Source: an uncultured Synergistales bacterium (lineage in GTDB: Bacteria; Synergistota; Synergistia; Synergistales; Aminobacteriaceae). Taken from it: a stretch of 5,558 nucleotides of DNA. The DNA is taken from assembly GCA_905236605.1 (NCBI GenBank), contig CAJORD010000204.1, forward strand, positions 1 to 5,558, written 5' to 3'. Position 1 is the stretch's first letter; each line of letters starts with the position of its first letter. The notes beneath the pieces are model-generated. The model was not told the origin of the DNA and did no database searches. It saw only the letters and a list, made by a program, of their open reading frames with translations. The translations under genes and the position numbers were made by a program. Of this stretch, positions 1 through 5,242 are shown in pieces.

Positions 1-451
1 CGCGAGCGAAGGCTTTATCTTTCCATTTTTTCTTGACGGATTTTAATTCCAAGTCTGCGAGCGATTTCGACGGACGCACAAGGCCAGCTGTGATTACGAG
101 TCCGGTTAGTTCGTCAATCGTGAACAAAGTTTTTTCGAGATTATTTGAAGGCTCAACGTCTGTGCAAATTCCGAAGCCGTGAGATTGAACGGCGTGAATA
201 ATATCTTCATCGACGCCAGCTTCACGTAACAAGTCCGGAGCAACGTGGCAATGACGCTCGGGAGTGTCTGTAGTCATTTCCCAATCTATATCGTGAAGAA
301 GGCCAACAACTCCCCACAAGTCCGGATCTTCGTGATAGAGCTCTGCGAAGTGTCTCATAGTGCTTTCGACGGCGATAGCATGATGAATGTGTGATTCGTC
401 TTTGTTATATTTTTTTACGAGGCCGAGCGCCTCTTCTCGTTTCGGTATCAA
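1..451 (-). CDS. HD-superfamily predicted hydrolase, HDIG-type (COG2316-like), C-terminus cut by window edge
   Basis: My minus-strand translation gives 150 residues from a TTG start at 449-451, running off the left edge. HD-superfamily metal ligands are visible in order: His24 (in HIHHAIAVE), His53-Asp54 (in GLLHDIDWE) and Asp113 (in TIDELTGLV); His69 and His91 (QSHG) are further candidate ligands. The later stretch RPSKSLADLELKSVKKKWKD is typical of the family known as predicted HD hydrolases (COG2316). Such proteins are soluble metal-dependent phosphohydrolases of unknown physiological substrate. From memory the family is roughly 185-190 residues, so about 35-40 C-terminal residues should lie outside the window. 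The TTG start is preferred because a perfect AGGAGG (458-463) sits 7 nt upstream, an in-frame TAA lies just before it, and the first ATG (codon 32) falls inside the conserved domain. The gene is divergent from guaA. Family assignment is confident; function is not known. Confidence 0.88.
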   Translation of the reverse strand, partial: MIPKREEALGLVKKYNKDESHIHHAIAVESTMRHFAELYHEDPDLWGVVGLLHDIDWEMTTDTPERHCHVAPDLLREAGVDEDIIHAVQSHGFGICTDVEPSNNLEKTLFTIDELTGLVITAGLVRPSKSLADLELKSVKKKWKDKAFAR

Positions 452-457
452 AATTTT

Positions 458-463
458 CCCTCC
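458..463 (-). promoter_or_regulatory. Shine-Dalgarno of the HD hydrolase, fixing a TTG start
   Basis: On the minus strand a perfect AGGAGG lies 7 nt before the TTG at 449-451. No ATG or GTG start is available at a suitable distance, so this site decides the non-ATG start. Confidence 0.8.
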
Positions 464-494
464 TGAGTTTTCTTATTTAAGTTAGCTATTTTGC

Positions 495-507
495 TGTTAT
501 AATAACA
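495..507. promoter_or_regulatory. 13-bp perfect palindrome over a possible extended -10 of the HD gene
   Basis: TGTTATAATAACA is an inverted repeat of two 6-nt arms around one central base. On the minus strand it contains TATTAT (499-504) preceded by TG and one base, that is, an extended -10. Transcription would begin near 492, giving a leader of about 40 nt before the TTG start. The -35 region 17 bp upstream (TTATTT) is poor, which an extended -10 can tolerate. A palindrome over a -10 could be an operator; that is inference. The region is AT-rich, so chance is possible. Confidence 0.4.
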
Positions 508-535
508 TAAATGATTTTTAGAAATAAAAATGTGT

Positions 536-559
536 TTTGGTCACTACTTTGGTCACTAC
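536..559. repeat. Perfect 12-bp tandem duplication (TTTGGTCACTAC x2)
   Basis: TTTGGTCACTAC occurs at 536-547 and again, with no gap, at 548-559. It lies about 30-55 bp upstream of the possible -10 box of the HD gene on the minus strand, and about 140 bp upstream of the guaA -10. The spacing of one helical turn plus about 1.5 bp would put two copies on nearly the same DNA face, as in direct-repeat regulator sites. It could equally be a slippage duplication. Confidence 0.7.
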
Positions 560-626
560 AAAAATCTTAAAATTTTCTTTTCATCATCGAAACTCACAAA
601 TATGATTTTCAAAATAGAATCGCAAT

Positions 627-666
627 AAAAAAACAGCCACGTTAAAAAAGTGAATCACGAAGTGGC
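627..666 (-). terminator. Orphan terminator-like hairpin reading on the minus strand
   Basis: Read on the minus strand, GCCAC (662-666) pairs with GTGGC (636-640), and TG plus seven T (627-633) follow. The inside holds a smaller dyad, GTGATTCAC. The outer stem is only 5 bp with a 21-nt interior, so it is weaker than the other terminators here. There is no minus-strand gene upstream for it to end: the next DNA in that direction is guaA, on the other strand. It could stop antisense transcription or be a relic; it lies upstream of the likely guaA start of transcription. Confidence 0.4.
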
Positions 667-701
667 GAGGGGTACAATTTAAAGTGTTTTGACTATAAGA
701 T

Positions 702-727
702 TATAATTTCAAAAACTTTATACGGAG
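702..727 (+). promoter_or_regulatory. guaA promoter -10 and ribosome binding site
   Basis: A consensus TATAAT lies at 702-707; transcription would start near 714, leaving a leader of only about 24 nt. The hexamer at the ideal 17-bp spacing (TTAAAG, 679-684) is a poor -35. A better -35 match, TTGACT at 689-694, is only 7 bp from TATAAT and has no good -10 at 16-18 bp, so the exact promoter is unsettled. GGAG at 724-727 lies 10 nt before the ATG. The short leader leaves no room for a purine riboswitch, and I see no riboswitch core. Confidence 0.55.
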
Positions 728-737
728 AAAAATTTTA

Positions 738-2270
738 ATGAACGAAAACATAATCATTATAAATTGCGGCTCACAGTTTACGCAGTTGATCGCACGAAGA
801 TTACGAGAAATGAAAATTCACAGCGTGATTTTAAATTGGGACGTGTCAGCCGAAATTTTAGAATCGTATTCGCCGAAAGGCATAATAATTTCCGGCGGCC
901 CGGACAGCGTCAACGAACCTGACGCGATAACAGTCGATAAAAAAATTTTTGACTTCGGTTGCCCAGTGCTTGGAATTTGTTACGGAATGCAATTAATGGC
1001 GAAGACTTCCGGCGGCGTTGTGAGTTCCGGAACTTCATCAGAGTACGGCGTAACCTCAATCAAACGAAACGAAAACAGCTCCGCGCTCTTGAAAAATCTT
1101 CCAAGCGAGATTAACGCGCTTATGAGCCACGGCGATCATGTTTCAAAATTGCCTGAGGGGTTCGCGGCGACGTCAACAACATCGGGCGGCGTGATTTCAT
1201 CATTCGAGAACGCGAACAAAAAATTTTTCGGCCTTCAATTTCACCCGGAAGTCGTTCACACTGAACACGGCGAAGAGATTTTAAGAAATTTTGTTTTTGA
1301 TATTTGCGGCTGCGTTGGCGATTGGGATTTGTCAAACTGGGGCGAAACTACGATAGCGGACATTAAAAACAAAGTCGGCGATAAAAAAGTCGTCTGCGGA
1401 TTATCCGGCGGCGTTGACTCTAGCGTCGCGGCTGTTCTCGTTAATCGCGCTATCGGTGAAAATCTTCAGTGCGTGTTTGTAAATCATGGCTTAATGAGAC
1501 TGAATGAGCCTGAACAAGTAATGGCGCAATATAAAGCTCTTGGCCTAAATGTCATTTACGTTGATGCTTCAGAAAAATTTTTGAGCGAACTCGCCGGCGT
1601 TACAGACCCGGAACAAAAAAGAAAAATCATCGGACGTTTATTTATTGAAGTCTTTGAAGCCGAAGCTAAAAAAATTAAAAATGCCGAATGGCTCTTGCAA
1701 GGGACAATTTATCCCGACGTCATAGAAAGCGGAAGCAAAAAGGGCGCAGCGTTAATAAAATCTCATCACAACGTCGGCGGCCTTCCTGAAAAAATGAACT
1801 TGAAACTGCTCGAACCGTTGCGCGATTTATTCAAAGATGAAGTTCGTGAGCTTGGAAAGATTATCGAAATGCCTGAAGAAATTATTTCGCGCCAACCGTT
1901 TCCCGGTCCGGGCCTCGCTGTGCGTTGCTTAGGAGAGATAACGAAGGCGCGACTTGACGTTTTGCGCGAAGCGGACGCTATCTTCAGAGAAGAACTGAAA
2001 GCGGCCGGGCTTTATAAAAATATTTGGCAAGCGTTCTGCGTTTTGTTGCCGGTGAAGTCGGTCGGCGTCATGGGCGACAGTCGAACTTATAACGAAGTCA
2101 TAGTTTTGCGGGCGATTAATTCACAAGACGCAATGACGGCGGAATGGTCAAGGATTGATTTTGATGTTCTCGATAAGATTTCAAAACGAATTTGCAACGA
2201 AGTGAAGGGGATTAATCGTGTCGTCATGGACGTAACCTCAAAGCCGCCTGCAACGATCGAATGGGAGTAA
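738..2270 (+). CDS. guaA: GMP synthase (glutamine-hydrolysing)
   Basis: GuaA converts XMP, ATP and glutamine to GMP, AMP, pyrophosphate and glutamate, the last step of de novo guanine nucleotide synthesis, in the cytosol. The 510-residue protein is the normal length for the single-chain bacterial enzyme. Residues 1-190 form the class I glutamine amidotransferase: nucleophile Cys81 in LGICYGMQL, with His169 and Glu171 of FHPEVVHT completing the triad. Residues about 200-395 are the ATP pyrophosphatase domain, with P-loop SGGVDSS at 223-229. The C-terminal dimerisation and XMP-binding domain contains RQPFPGPGLAVR (385-396), DSRTYNEV (447-454) and the typical ending TSKPPATIEWE. The ATG follows GGAG by 10 nt and begins directly with the amidotransferase fold (IIIINCGSQFTQLIARR). 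No truncation or missing catalytic residue is seen. It is monocistronic here: divergent from the HD gene and followed by a terminator. Confidence 0.98.
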   Translation: MNENIIIINCGSQFTQLIARRLREMKIHSVILNWDVSAEILESYSPKGIIISGGPDSVNEPDAITVDKKIFDFGCPVLGICYGMQLMAKTSGGVVSSGTSSEYGVTSIKRNENSSALLKNLPSEINALMSHGDHVSKLPEGFAATSTTSGGVISSFENANKKFFGLQFHPEVVHTEHGEEILRNFVFDICGCVGDWDLSNWGETTIADIKNKVGDKKVVCGLSGGVDSSVAAVLVNRAIGENLQCVFVNHGLMRLNEPEQVMAQYKALGLNVIYVDASEKFLSELAGVTDPEQKRKIIGRLFIEVFEAEAKKIKNAEWLLQGTIYPDVIESGSKKGAALIKSHHNVGGLPEKMNLKLLEPLRDLFKDEVRELGKIIEMPEEIISRQPFPGPGLAVRCLGEITKARLDVLREADAIFREELKAAGLYKNIWQAFCVLLPVKSVGVMGDSRTYNEVIVLRAINSQDAMTAEWSRIDFDVLDKISKRICNEVKGINRVVMDVTSKPPATIEWE

Positions 2271-2274
2271 AAAA

Positions 2275-2320
2275 TGAAAAAAGCCGCGCGAGAAAGCACG
2301 GCTTAAATTTTTATTTTATT
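2275..2320. terminator. Bidirectional intrinsic terminator between convergent genes
   Basis: Arms AAGCCGCGC (2281-2289) and GCACGGCTT (2296-2304) enclose a 6-nt loop. One position is C-A on the plus strand but a G-U wobble on the minus strand, so the hairpin is slightly stronger for the minus gene. T-rich DNA follows on both sides: TTTTTATTTTATTTT after guaA, and TTTTTTCATTTTTT read from the minus strand. It begins just after the guaA stop and overlaps the stop region of the surface protein, so the 45-bp gap serves both genes. Confidence 0.85.
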
Positions 2321-3680
2321 TTCTCTTGAGGAACAAACCCAAGCAAATTAACATTGCCATTTCCAGATAAGACGCTACGTTGCAGCCACTTCCACTTGAA
2401 CCAAGAATGTTGTTAGTAGTATCTTGATTTTCGTTGTTGGTCGTGTCATCTGTTTTTTGATCTGTCGTGTCTGATGAGCCGCCGTAAGGGTTGCTTGCGT
2501 TATAAGTTGTGCTTCCGACTGTCAAAGAGTAATCGCCGTAATTAATATTGCTGCTGTTCGCGGCTGTCAAGCTCGTTATATAAGAATTGCCCGTGAGCGT
2601 GAGCGTGGAGCCTTCTTCGACTGTAACATTGACATTGCCCGCCGCTGCACTGACGTTAGCAGAACCACTTGATGCCGAGTCGGGATTAATCGCGCCCGTG
2701 AAGCTCGAAGAATCTTTCAGCGTCATTGTGAGTGAAGAATCGCTAGCAACGATTATATTTCCGGAGATAGTCTGGCCGCTCGCGTTTAGCGTTACTGTTC
2801 CGCCATTTGAGCCCCAATTTTGTCCTTCGGCTCTCAAGAAATTTCCTGTTGAATCGTTGTTCGTGATCGTTACGCCCGTGAGTGAAATTGTGCAAGTCGT
2901 ATTAGTTACGCAGAAAATATCGCCTTGCGCGTTCGTTATACTTCCGCCTGTCATTGTGAACGCCGAACTACCTTCTGACGCGTCGCCCGAGCCTGATTGA
3001 TAAATCAAAACTGCTTGATACGTTGAGTCTTGTCCGTTCTTGTTCGTGTGATTGGCATTCACGGCCGTGTTCTTGAGCGTTACAGAATTTCCGCCTTCGA
3101 TAACAACGCCTTGCGAAATTCCTGAATTCAATGTCGCGTCAGAGACCGTTATAGCAGCCGTCGAATAAACCGCAGGGGATCCCGAACCGTTGGCCGTGTA
3201 TGTTCCGCCTGTTGCTGTTATAGTTCCGCCGCCTTTGTCCGAACGAATCGCAGCCGATGAACCTGCCGCCGTTGTTATGGTCAGATCGTTAGCTGTGATT
3301 GTTCCGCCGTTAGTTACCATGATACCGCCGGAATTTTTCTTTGACGTTGTGATTTTTGAATCAGAAATGTTAATCGTGCCGCCGTAAGCAAACACCGCGC
3401 TCCCGTATGTAGCGTCGCTTGTGATGTCGGCGCTTGAAATTGTGAGCGTGCCGTCGCTTGCGAGGATAGCCGCGTTTCGTCCGTACCAGTCATAATATTC
3501 ACTGCCGTTTGAGTCGACGCCGTCGCCGGTTTTTGTTACGATAATGTCATCGTATGAATCAGTTCCGCTTGAAATCGCGATAGCATGTTCTTCGGCTGTC
3601 GTTGCACTCTTTGTCGTTGTGGCAAACGCAGCAGAAGAGATTAAAATTATAGAAAGAATTACAATAAAAATTTTTCGCAT
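2316..3680 (-). CDS. Secreted beta-helix repeat surface protein with Synergist-CTERM-like sorting tail
   Basis: A 454-residue exported protein. Residues 1-20 are a signal peptide: MRK, a hydrophobic core, and an AFA cleavage site at 18-20. Residues about 70-390 are rich in Gly, Ser, Thr, Asn and short beta strands, with recurring units such as GTLTISS, GGTINISDSKI, GGTITANDLTI and GGTYTANG about 20-25 residues apart, as expected for a right-handed parallel beta-helix. The block SSAAIRSDKGGG ... GSPAVYSTA (141-175) resembles, from memory, surface proteins common in gut bacteria. Residues 400-428 are a Thr/Asn/Asp linker. The tail has SGSGCN (Cys433), a hydrophobic stretch (about 436-450) and KRK: the three-part layout of Synergist-CTERM signals, thought to be processed by a membrane glutamic protease (MrtS). 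The ATG follows AAAGGAAG by 8 nt. Adhesin or glycan-related roles are possible; none is shown. An autotransporter is unlikely because no beta-barrel is present. Confidence 0.85.
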   Translation of the reverse strand: MRKIFIVILSIILISSAAFATTTKSATTAEEHAIAISSGTDSYDDIIVTKTGDGVDSNGSEYYDWYGRNAAILASDGTLTISSADITSDATYGSAVFAYGGTINISDSKITTSKKNSGGIMVTNGGTITANDLTITTAAGSSAAIRSDKGGGTITATGGTYTANGSGSPAVYSTAAITVSDATLNSGISQGVVIEGGNSVTLKNTAVNANHTNKNGQDSTYQAVLIYQSGSGDASEGSSAFTMTGGSITNAQGDIFCVTNTTCTISLTGVTITNNDSTGNFLRAEGQNWGSNGGTVTLNASGQTISGNIIVASDSSLTMTLKDSSSFTGAINPDSASSGSANVSAAAGNVNVTVEEGSTLTLTGNSYITSLTAANSSNINYGDYSLTVGSTTYNASNPYGGSSDTTDQKTDDTTNNENQDTTNNILGSSGSGCNVASYLEMAMLICLGLFLKRK

Positions 3681-3688
3681 TAAAAAAA

Positions 3689-3696
3689 CTTCCTTT
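3689..3696 (-). promoter_or_regulatory. Ribosome binding site of the surface protein
   Basis: On the minus strand AAAGGAAG lies 8 nt before the ATG at 3678-3680. It supports this start, which also gives a complete signal peptide. Confidence 0.7.
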
Positions 3697-3711
3697 CATA
3701 AATTTCTTTAC

Positions 3712-3731
3712 GTAAAAGCTGCAGTTTTTAC
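3712..3731. promoter_or_regulatory. 20-bp near-perfect palindrome in the leader of the surface protein gene
   Basis: Arms GTAAAAGCTG and CAGTTTTTAC match as an inverted repeat at 9 of 10 positions and meet with no spacer, around a central CTGCAG. The site lies 32-51 bp upstream of the start codon. A dyad with no loop is more like a dimeric repressor site than an RNA hairpin. I could not place a convincing promoter here: TATAGG just upstream (minus strand, 3729-3734) overlaps the palindrome edge but lacks a good -35. Confidence 0.45.
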
Positions 3732-3759
3732 CTATACAAGATTATCGACAATATTTTTG

Positions 3760-3796
3760 AAAAATAAAAAATCAGCCGCGATATTCTCACGACTGA
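3760..3796 (-). terminator. Intrinsic terminator of the decarboxylase beta subunit gene
   Basis: On the minus strand TCAGTCGTG (3788-3796) pairs over all 9 positions with CGCGGCTGA (3772-3780), counting two G-U pairs, around a 7-nt loop. The U-tract TTTTTTATTTT (3761-3771) follows. On the plus strand the two wobble positions become mismatches, so it clearly works in the minus direction. It sits about 30 bp after the stop of the beta subunit gene and separates it from the surface protein gene downstream. Confidence 0.85.
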
Positions 3797-3825
3797 CTAA
3801 TGTTCAGACTGTAATTAAAAAATTC

Positions 3826-5004
3826 TTAACGTGATAACAACGTGAGCATGACGCCCGCAGCAACTGCTGTTCCGATAACGCCGGCAACGTTCGGGCCCAT
3901 AGCGTGCATTAATAAGAAGTGGCCCGGATATTCTTTCTGGACGCAACGCTGAACGACACGCGCCGCCATAGGCACCGCTGAAACTCCTGCCGCGCCGATC
4001 ATCGGGTTAATCTTGCCGCCGGATAAAACTTTCATAATCTGACCAAAGACAAGTCCGCCGAACGTAGAGAACGCGAACGCTACAAGGCCAAGGCAAATAA
4101 TCGCAAGCGTTCCGGCCGTCAGGAATTTATCCGCAGCCATCGTCGAACCGACTGAAAGAGCTAAGAAAATCGTAACGATATTCATTAATTCATTCTGGGC
4201 AGTGTTGCTAAGTCTGTCTGTAACGCCGCACTCCCTTAAAAGATTTCCGAACATCAAAGTTCCGACAAGTGGCACGCACGCCGGAAGTATTAATCCTGAA
4301 ACGACAGTGCAGATAATCGGGAACAAAATTTTCTCGCGTTTGCTGACCGGGCGAAGCTGTCCCATTACGATGCCGCGGTCTTTCTTTGAAGTCATGAGAT
4401 AAATAACGGGCGGCTGGATCATAGGCACGAGCGACATATAGCTATAAGCAGCAACGGCGACCGCTCCTAAAATTTGCGTCTGTCCAAGCATGACCGTTAA
4501 ATAAATACTCGTCGGGCCGTCCGCTCCTCCGATAATCGCGATACTAGCAGCTTCTTTAATGTTGAATGACACAAGGCCATTCGTTAAAGCGCCGAGCCAG
4601 TTCGCACCGATGAAGGCCACGAACACGCCGAACTGTGCCGCCGCACCAAGAAGGAACGTAATCGGATTTGCGATTAACGGGGCAAAGTCTGTCATTGCGC
4701 CGATACCAAGGAAAATTAATATCGGGTAAATCTCAAACTCTGCGCCGTAATAAAGCGAACGCAAGAAGCCGATCGTGTGAGTTACTTCGTTATACTCGTT
4801 CCAAATTCCTGAAAGCGGCAAATTGACGAGCAAGCAGCCGAAAGCGATAGGCACAAGCAACAGCGGCTCAAAGCCTTTGCCGATCGCAAGATAAAGCAAC
4901 ACGAACGCCACGATAATCATGATTATGTTGCCTTGCGTGAGCGCCATAAAGCCTGACTGCATAAGCAGGTCTTTTAACGCCGCCAGATACATCTCAATAC
5001 TCAT
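3826..5004 (-). CDS. Sodium-translocating decarboxylase beta subunit (GcdB/OadB/MmdB family)
   Basis: This integral membrane subunit decarboxylates carboxybiotin and couples this to Na+ export in glutaconyl-CoA, oxaloacetate or methylmalonyl-CoA decarboxylases. The family is clear from GGADGPTSIY, YSYMSLVPMIQPP and NPMIGAAGVSAVPMAARVVQ. Residues known to matter in Klebsiella OadB have counterparts (numbered from the TTG at 5016): Asp203 as Asp166, Asn373 as Asn337, Gly377 as Gly341, Ser382 as Ser346, Arg389 as Arg353, and a Tyr at 191 or 193. Many hydrophobic segments cover the chain. An in-frame TTG at 5016 lies only 1 nt from the Shine-Dalgarno AAAGGA (5018-5023); the ATG at 5002-5004 (13 nt away) is a better start, giving 392 residues. 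No alpha, gamma or biotin-carrier gene is adjacent, so which acyl-CoA or acid it serves cannot be told. Confidence 0.94.
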   Translation of the reverse strand: MSIEMYLAALKDLLMQSGFMALTQGNIIMIIVAFVLLYLAIGKGFEPLLLVPIAFGCLLVNLPLSGIWNEYNEVTHTIGFLRSLYYGAEFEIYPILIFLGIGAMTDFAPLIANPITFLLGAAAQFGVFVAFIGANWLGALTNGLVSFNIKEAASIAIIGGADGPTSIYLTVMLGQTQILGAVAVAAYSYMSLVPMIQPPVIYLMTSKKDRGIVMGQLRPVSKREKILFPIICTVVSGLILPACVPLVGTLMFGNLLRECGVTDRLSNTAQNELMNIVTIFLALSVGSTMAADKFLTAGTLAIICLGLVAFAFSTFGGLVFGQIMKVLSGGKINPMIGAAGVSAVPMAARVVQRCVQKEYPGHFLLMHAMGPNVAGVIGTAVAAGVMLTLLSR

Positions 5005-5052
5005 ATTAAGAATCAAATCCTTTCATGGAAATTTAATTAATAAGTAAGTTAA

Positions 5053-5082
5053 TTTATATCACAGATTAAAGGACTTTGGCAA
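5053..5082 (-). promoter_or_regulatory. Promoter of the decarboxylase beta subunit gene
   Basis: On the minus strand TTGCCA (5077-5082) matches the -35 consensus at 5 of 6 positions, and TATAAA (5053-5058) is a good -10 preceded by TGA, making it extended. The spacer is 18 bp. The leader to the ATG at 5004 would be about 40 nt. An 11-bp dyad, ATACTTAGTAT (5089-5099), lies just upstream of the -35. This is the best-formed promoter in the window and argues that the gene is transcribed on its own. Confidence 0.7.
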
Positions 5083-5129
5083 ACGTTTATACTTAGTATG
5101 AAATTTTAATGATAGAGATGAAAAGAAAA

Positions 5130-5147
5130 AATTTTTCGTGAAAAATT
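5130..5147. repeat. AT-only perfect inverted repeat in the divergent spacer
   Basis: AATTTTT and AAAAATT form a perfect 7-bp dyad around CGTG. It sits midway between the two divergent promoters, in a run of A and T tracts (about 5120-5176). It is not a terminator because no GC stem is present. It may act as bent or UP-element-like DNA, or be chance in AT-rich sequence. Confidence 0.35.
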
Positions 5148-5177
5148 CATTTAGAAAAAAATCAGTATATATTTTCA

Positions 5178-5228
5178 TTGTTAAATCCGTCAATCTGCTA
5201 TAAAATCTTAAGCGTCAATTCGAGGAGG
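5178..5228 (+). promoter_or_regulatory. Promoter and ribosome binding site of the HIT gene
   Basis: TATAAA at 5199-5204 is preceded by TGC (5196-5198), an extended -10. TTGTTA at 5178-5183 is a fair -35 but only 15 bp away, so the extended -10 probably carries the promoter. AGGAGG lies at 5223-5228, 14 nt before the ATG, which is longer than usual; no in-frame ATG, GTG or TTG is nearer. Confidence 0.6.
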
Positions 5229-5242
5229 CTATAAAATTAAAT

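Noticed and set aside
536..559. CRISPR array or phage attachment site
   Set aside because: There are only two adjacent 12-bp copies without spacers, and no cas, integrase or tRNA gene nearby.
640..737. Possible purine riboswitch upstream of guaA
   Set aside because: No conserved riboswitch core is visible, and the likely leader from the TATAAT box is only about 24 nt.
1120..1335. Minus-strand open frame inside guaA
   Set aside because: It is antisense to the conserved amidotransferase domain, with a low-complexity Arg/Lys-rich product.
2087..2299. Minus-strand open frame over the 3' end of guaA
   Set aside because: It is antisense to the conserved C-terminal domain of guaA and starts inside the terminator hairpin.
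2587..3000. Plus-strand open frame of 137 codons
   Set aside because: It is antisense to the beta-helix gene. Its Val/Pro/Ser-rich sequence is what the reverse of Gly/Thr/Ser-rich repeats gives, and it lacks a recognisable domain.
3190..3387. Plus-strand open frame with repeated VPP motifs
   Set aside because: The VPP pattern is the antisense reading of GGT repeats in the surface protein, not a gene.
3544..3834. Plus-strand open frame of 96 codons across the surface protein start
   Set aside because: It is antisense to the signal peptide, the leader palindrome and the terminator, and it shows no domain.
4202..4402. Plus-strand open frame inside the decarboxylase subunit
   Set aside because: It is antisense to a clearly conserved membrane protein and has no domain.
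5006..5026. Six-codon frame (MKGFDS) ending 1 nt before the ATG of the decarboxylase subunit
   Set aside because: It has no ribosome binding site of its own and covers the Shine-Dalgarno of the real gene. No leader-peptide logic such as repeated codons or an attenuator is visible.
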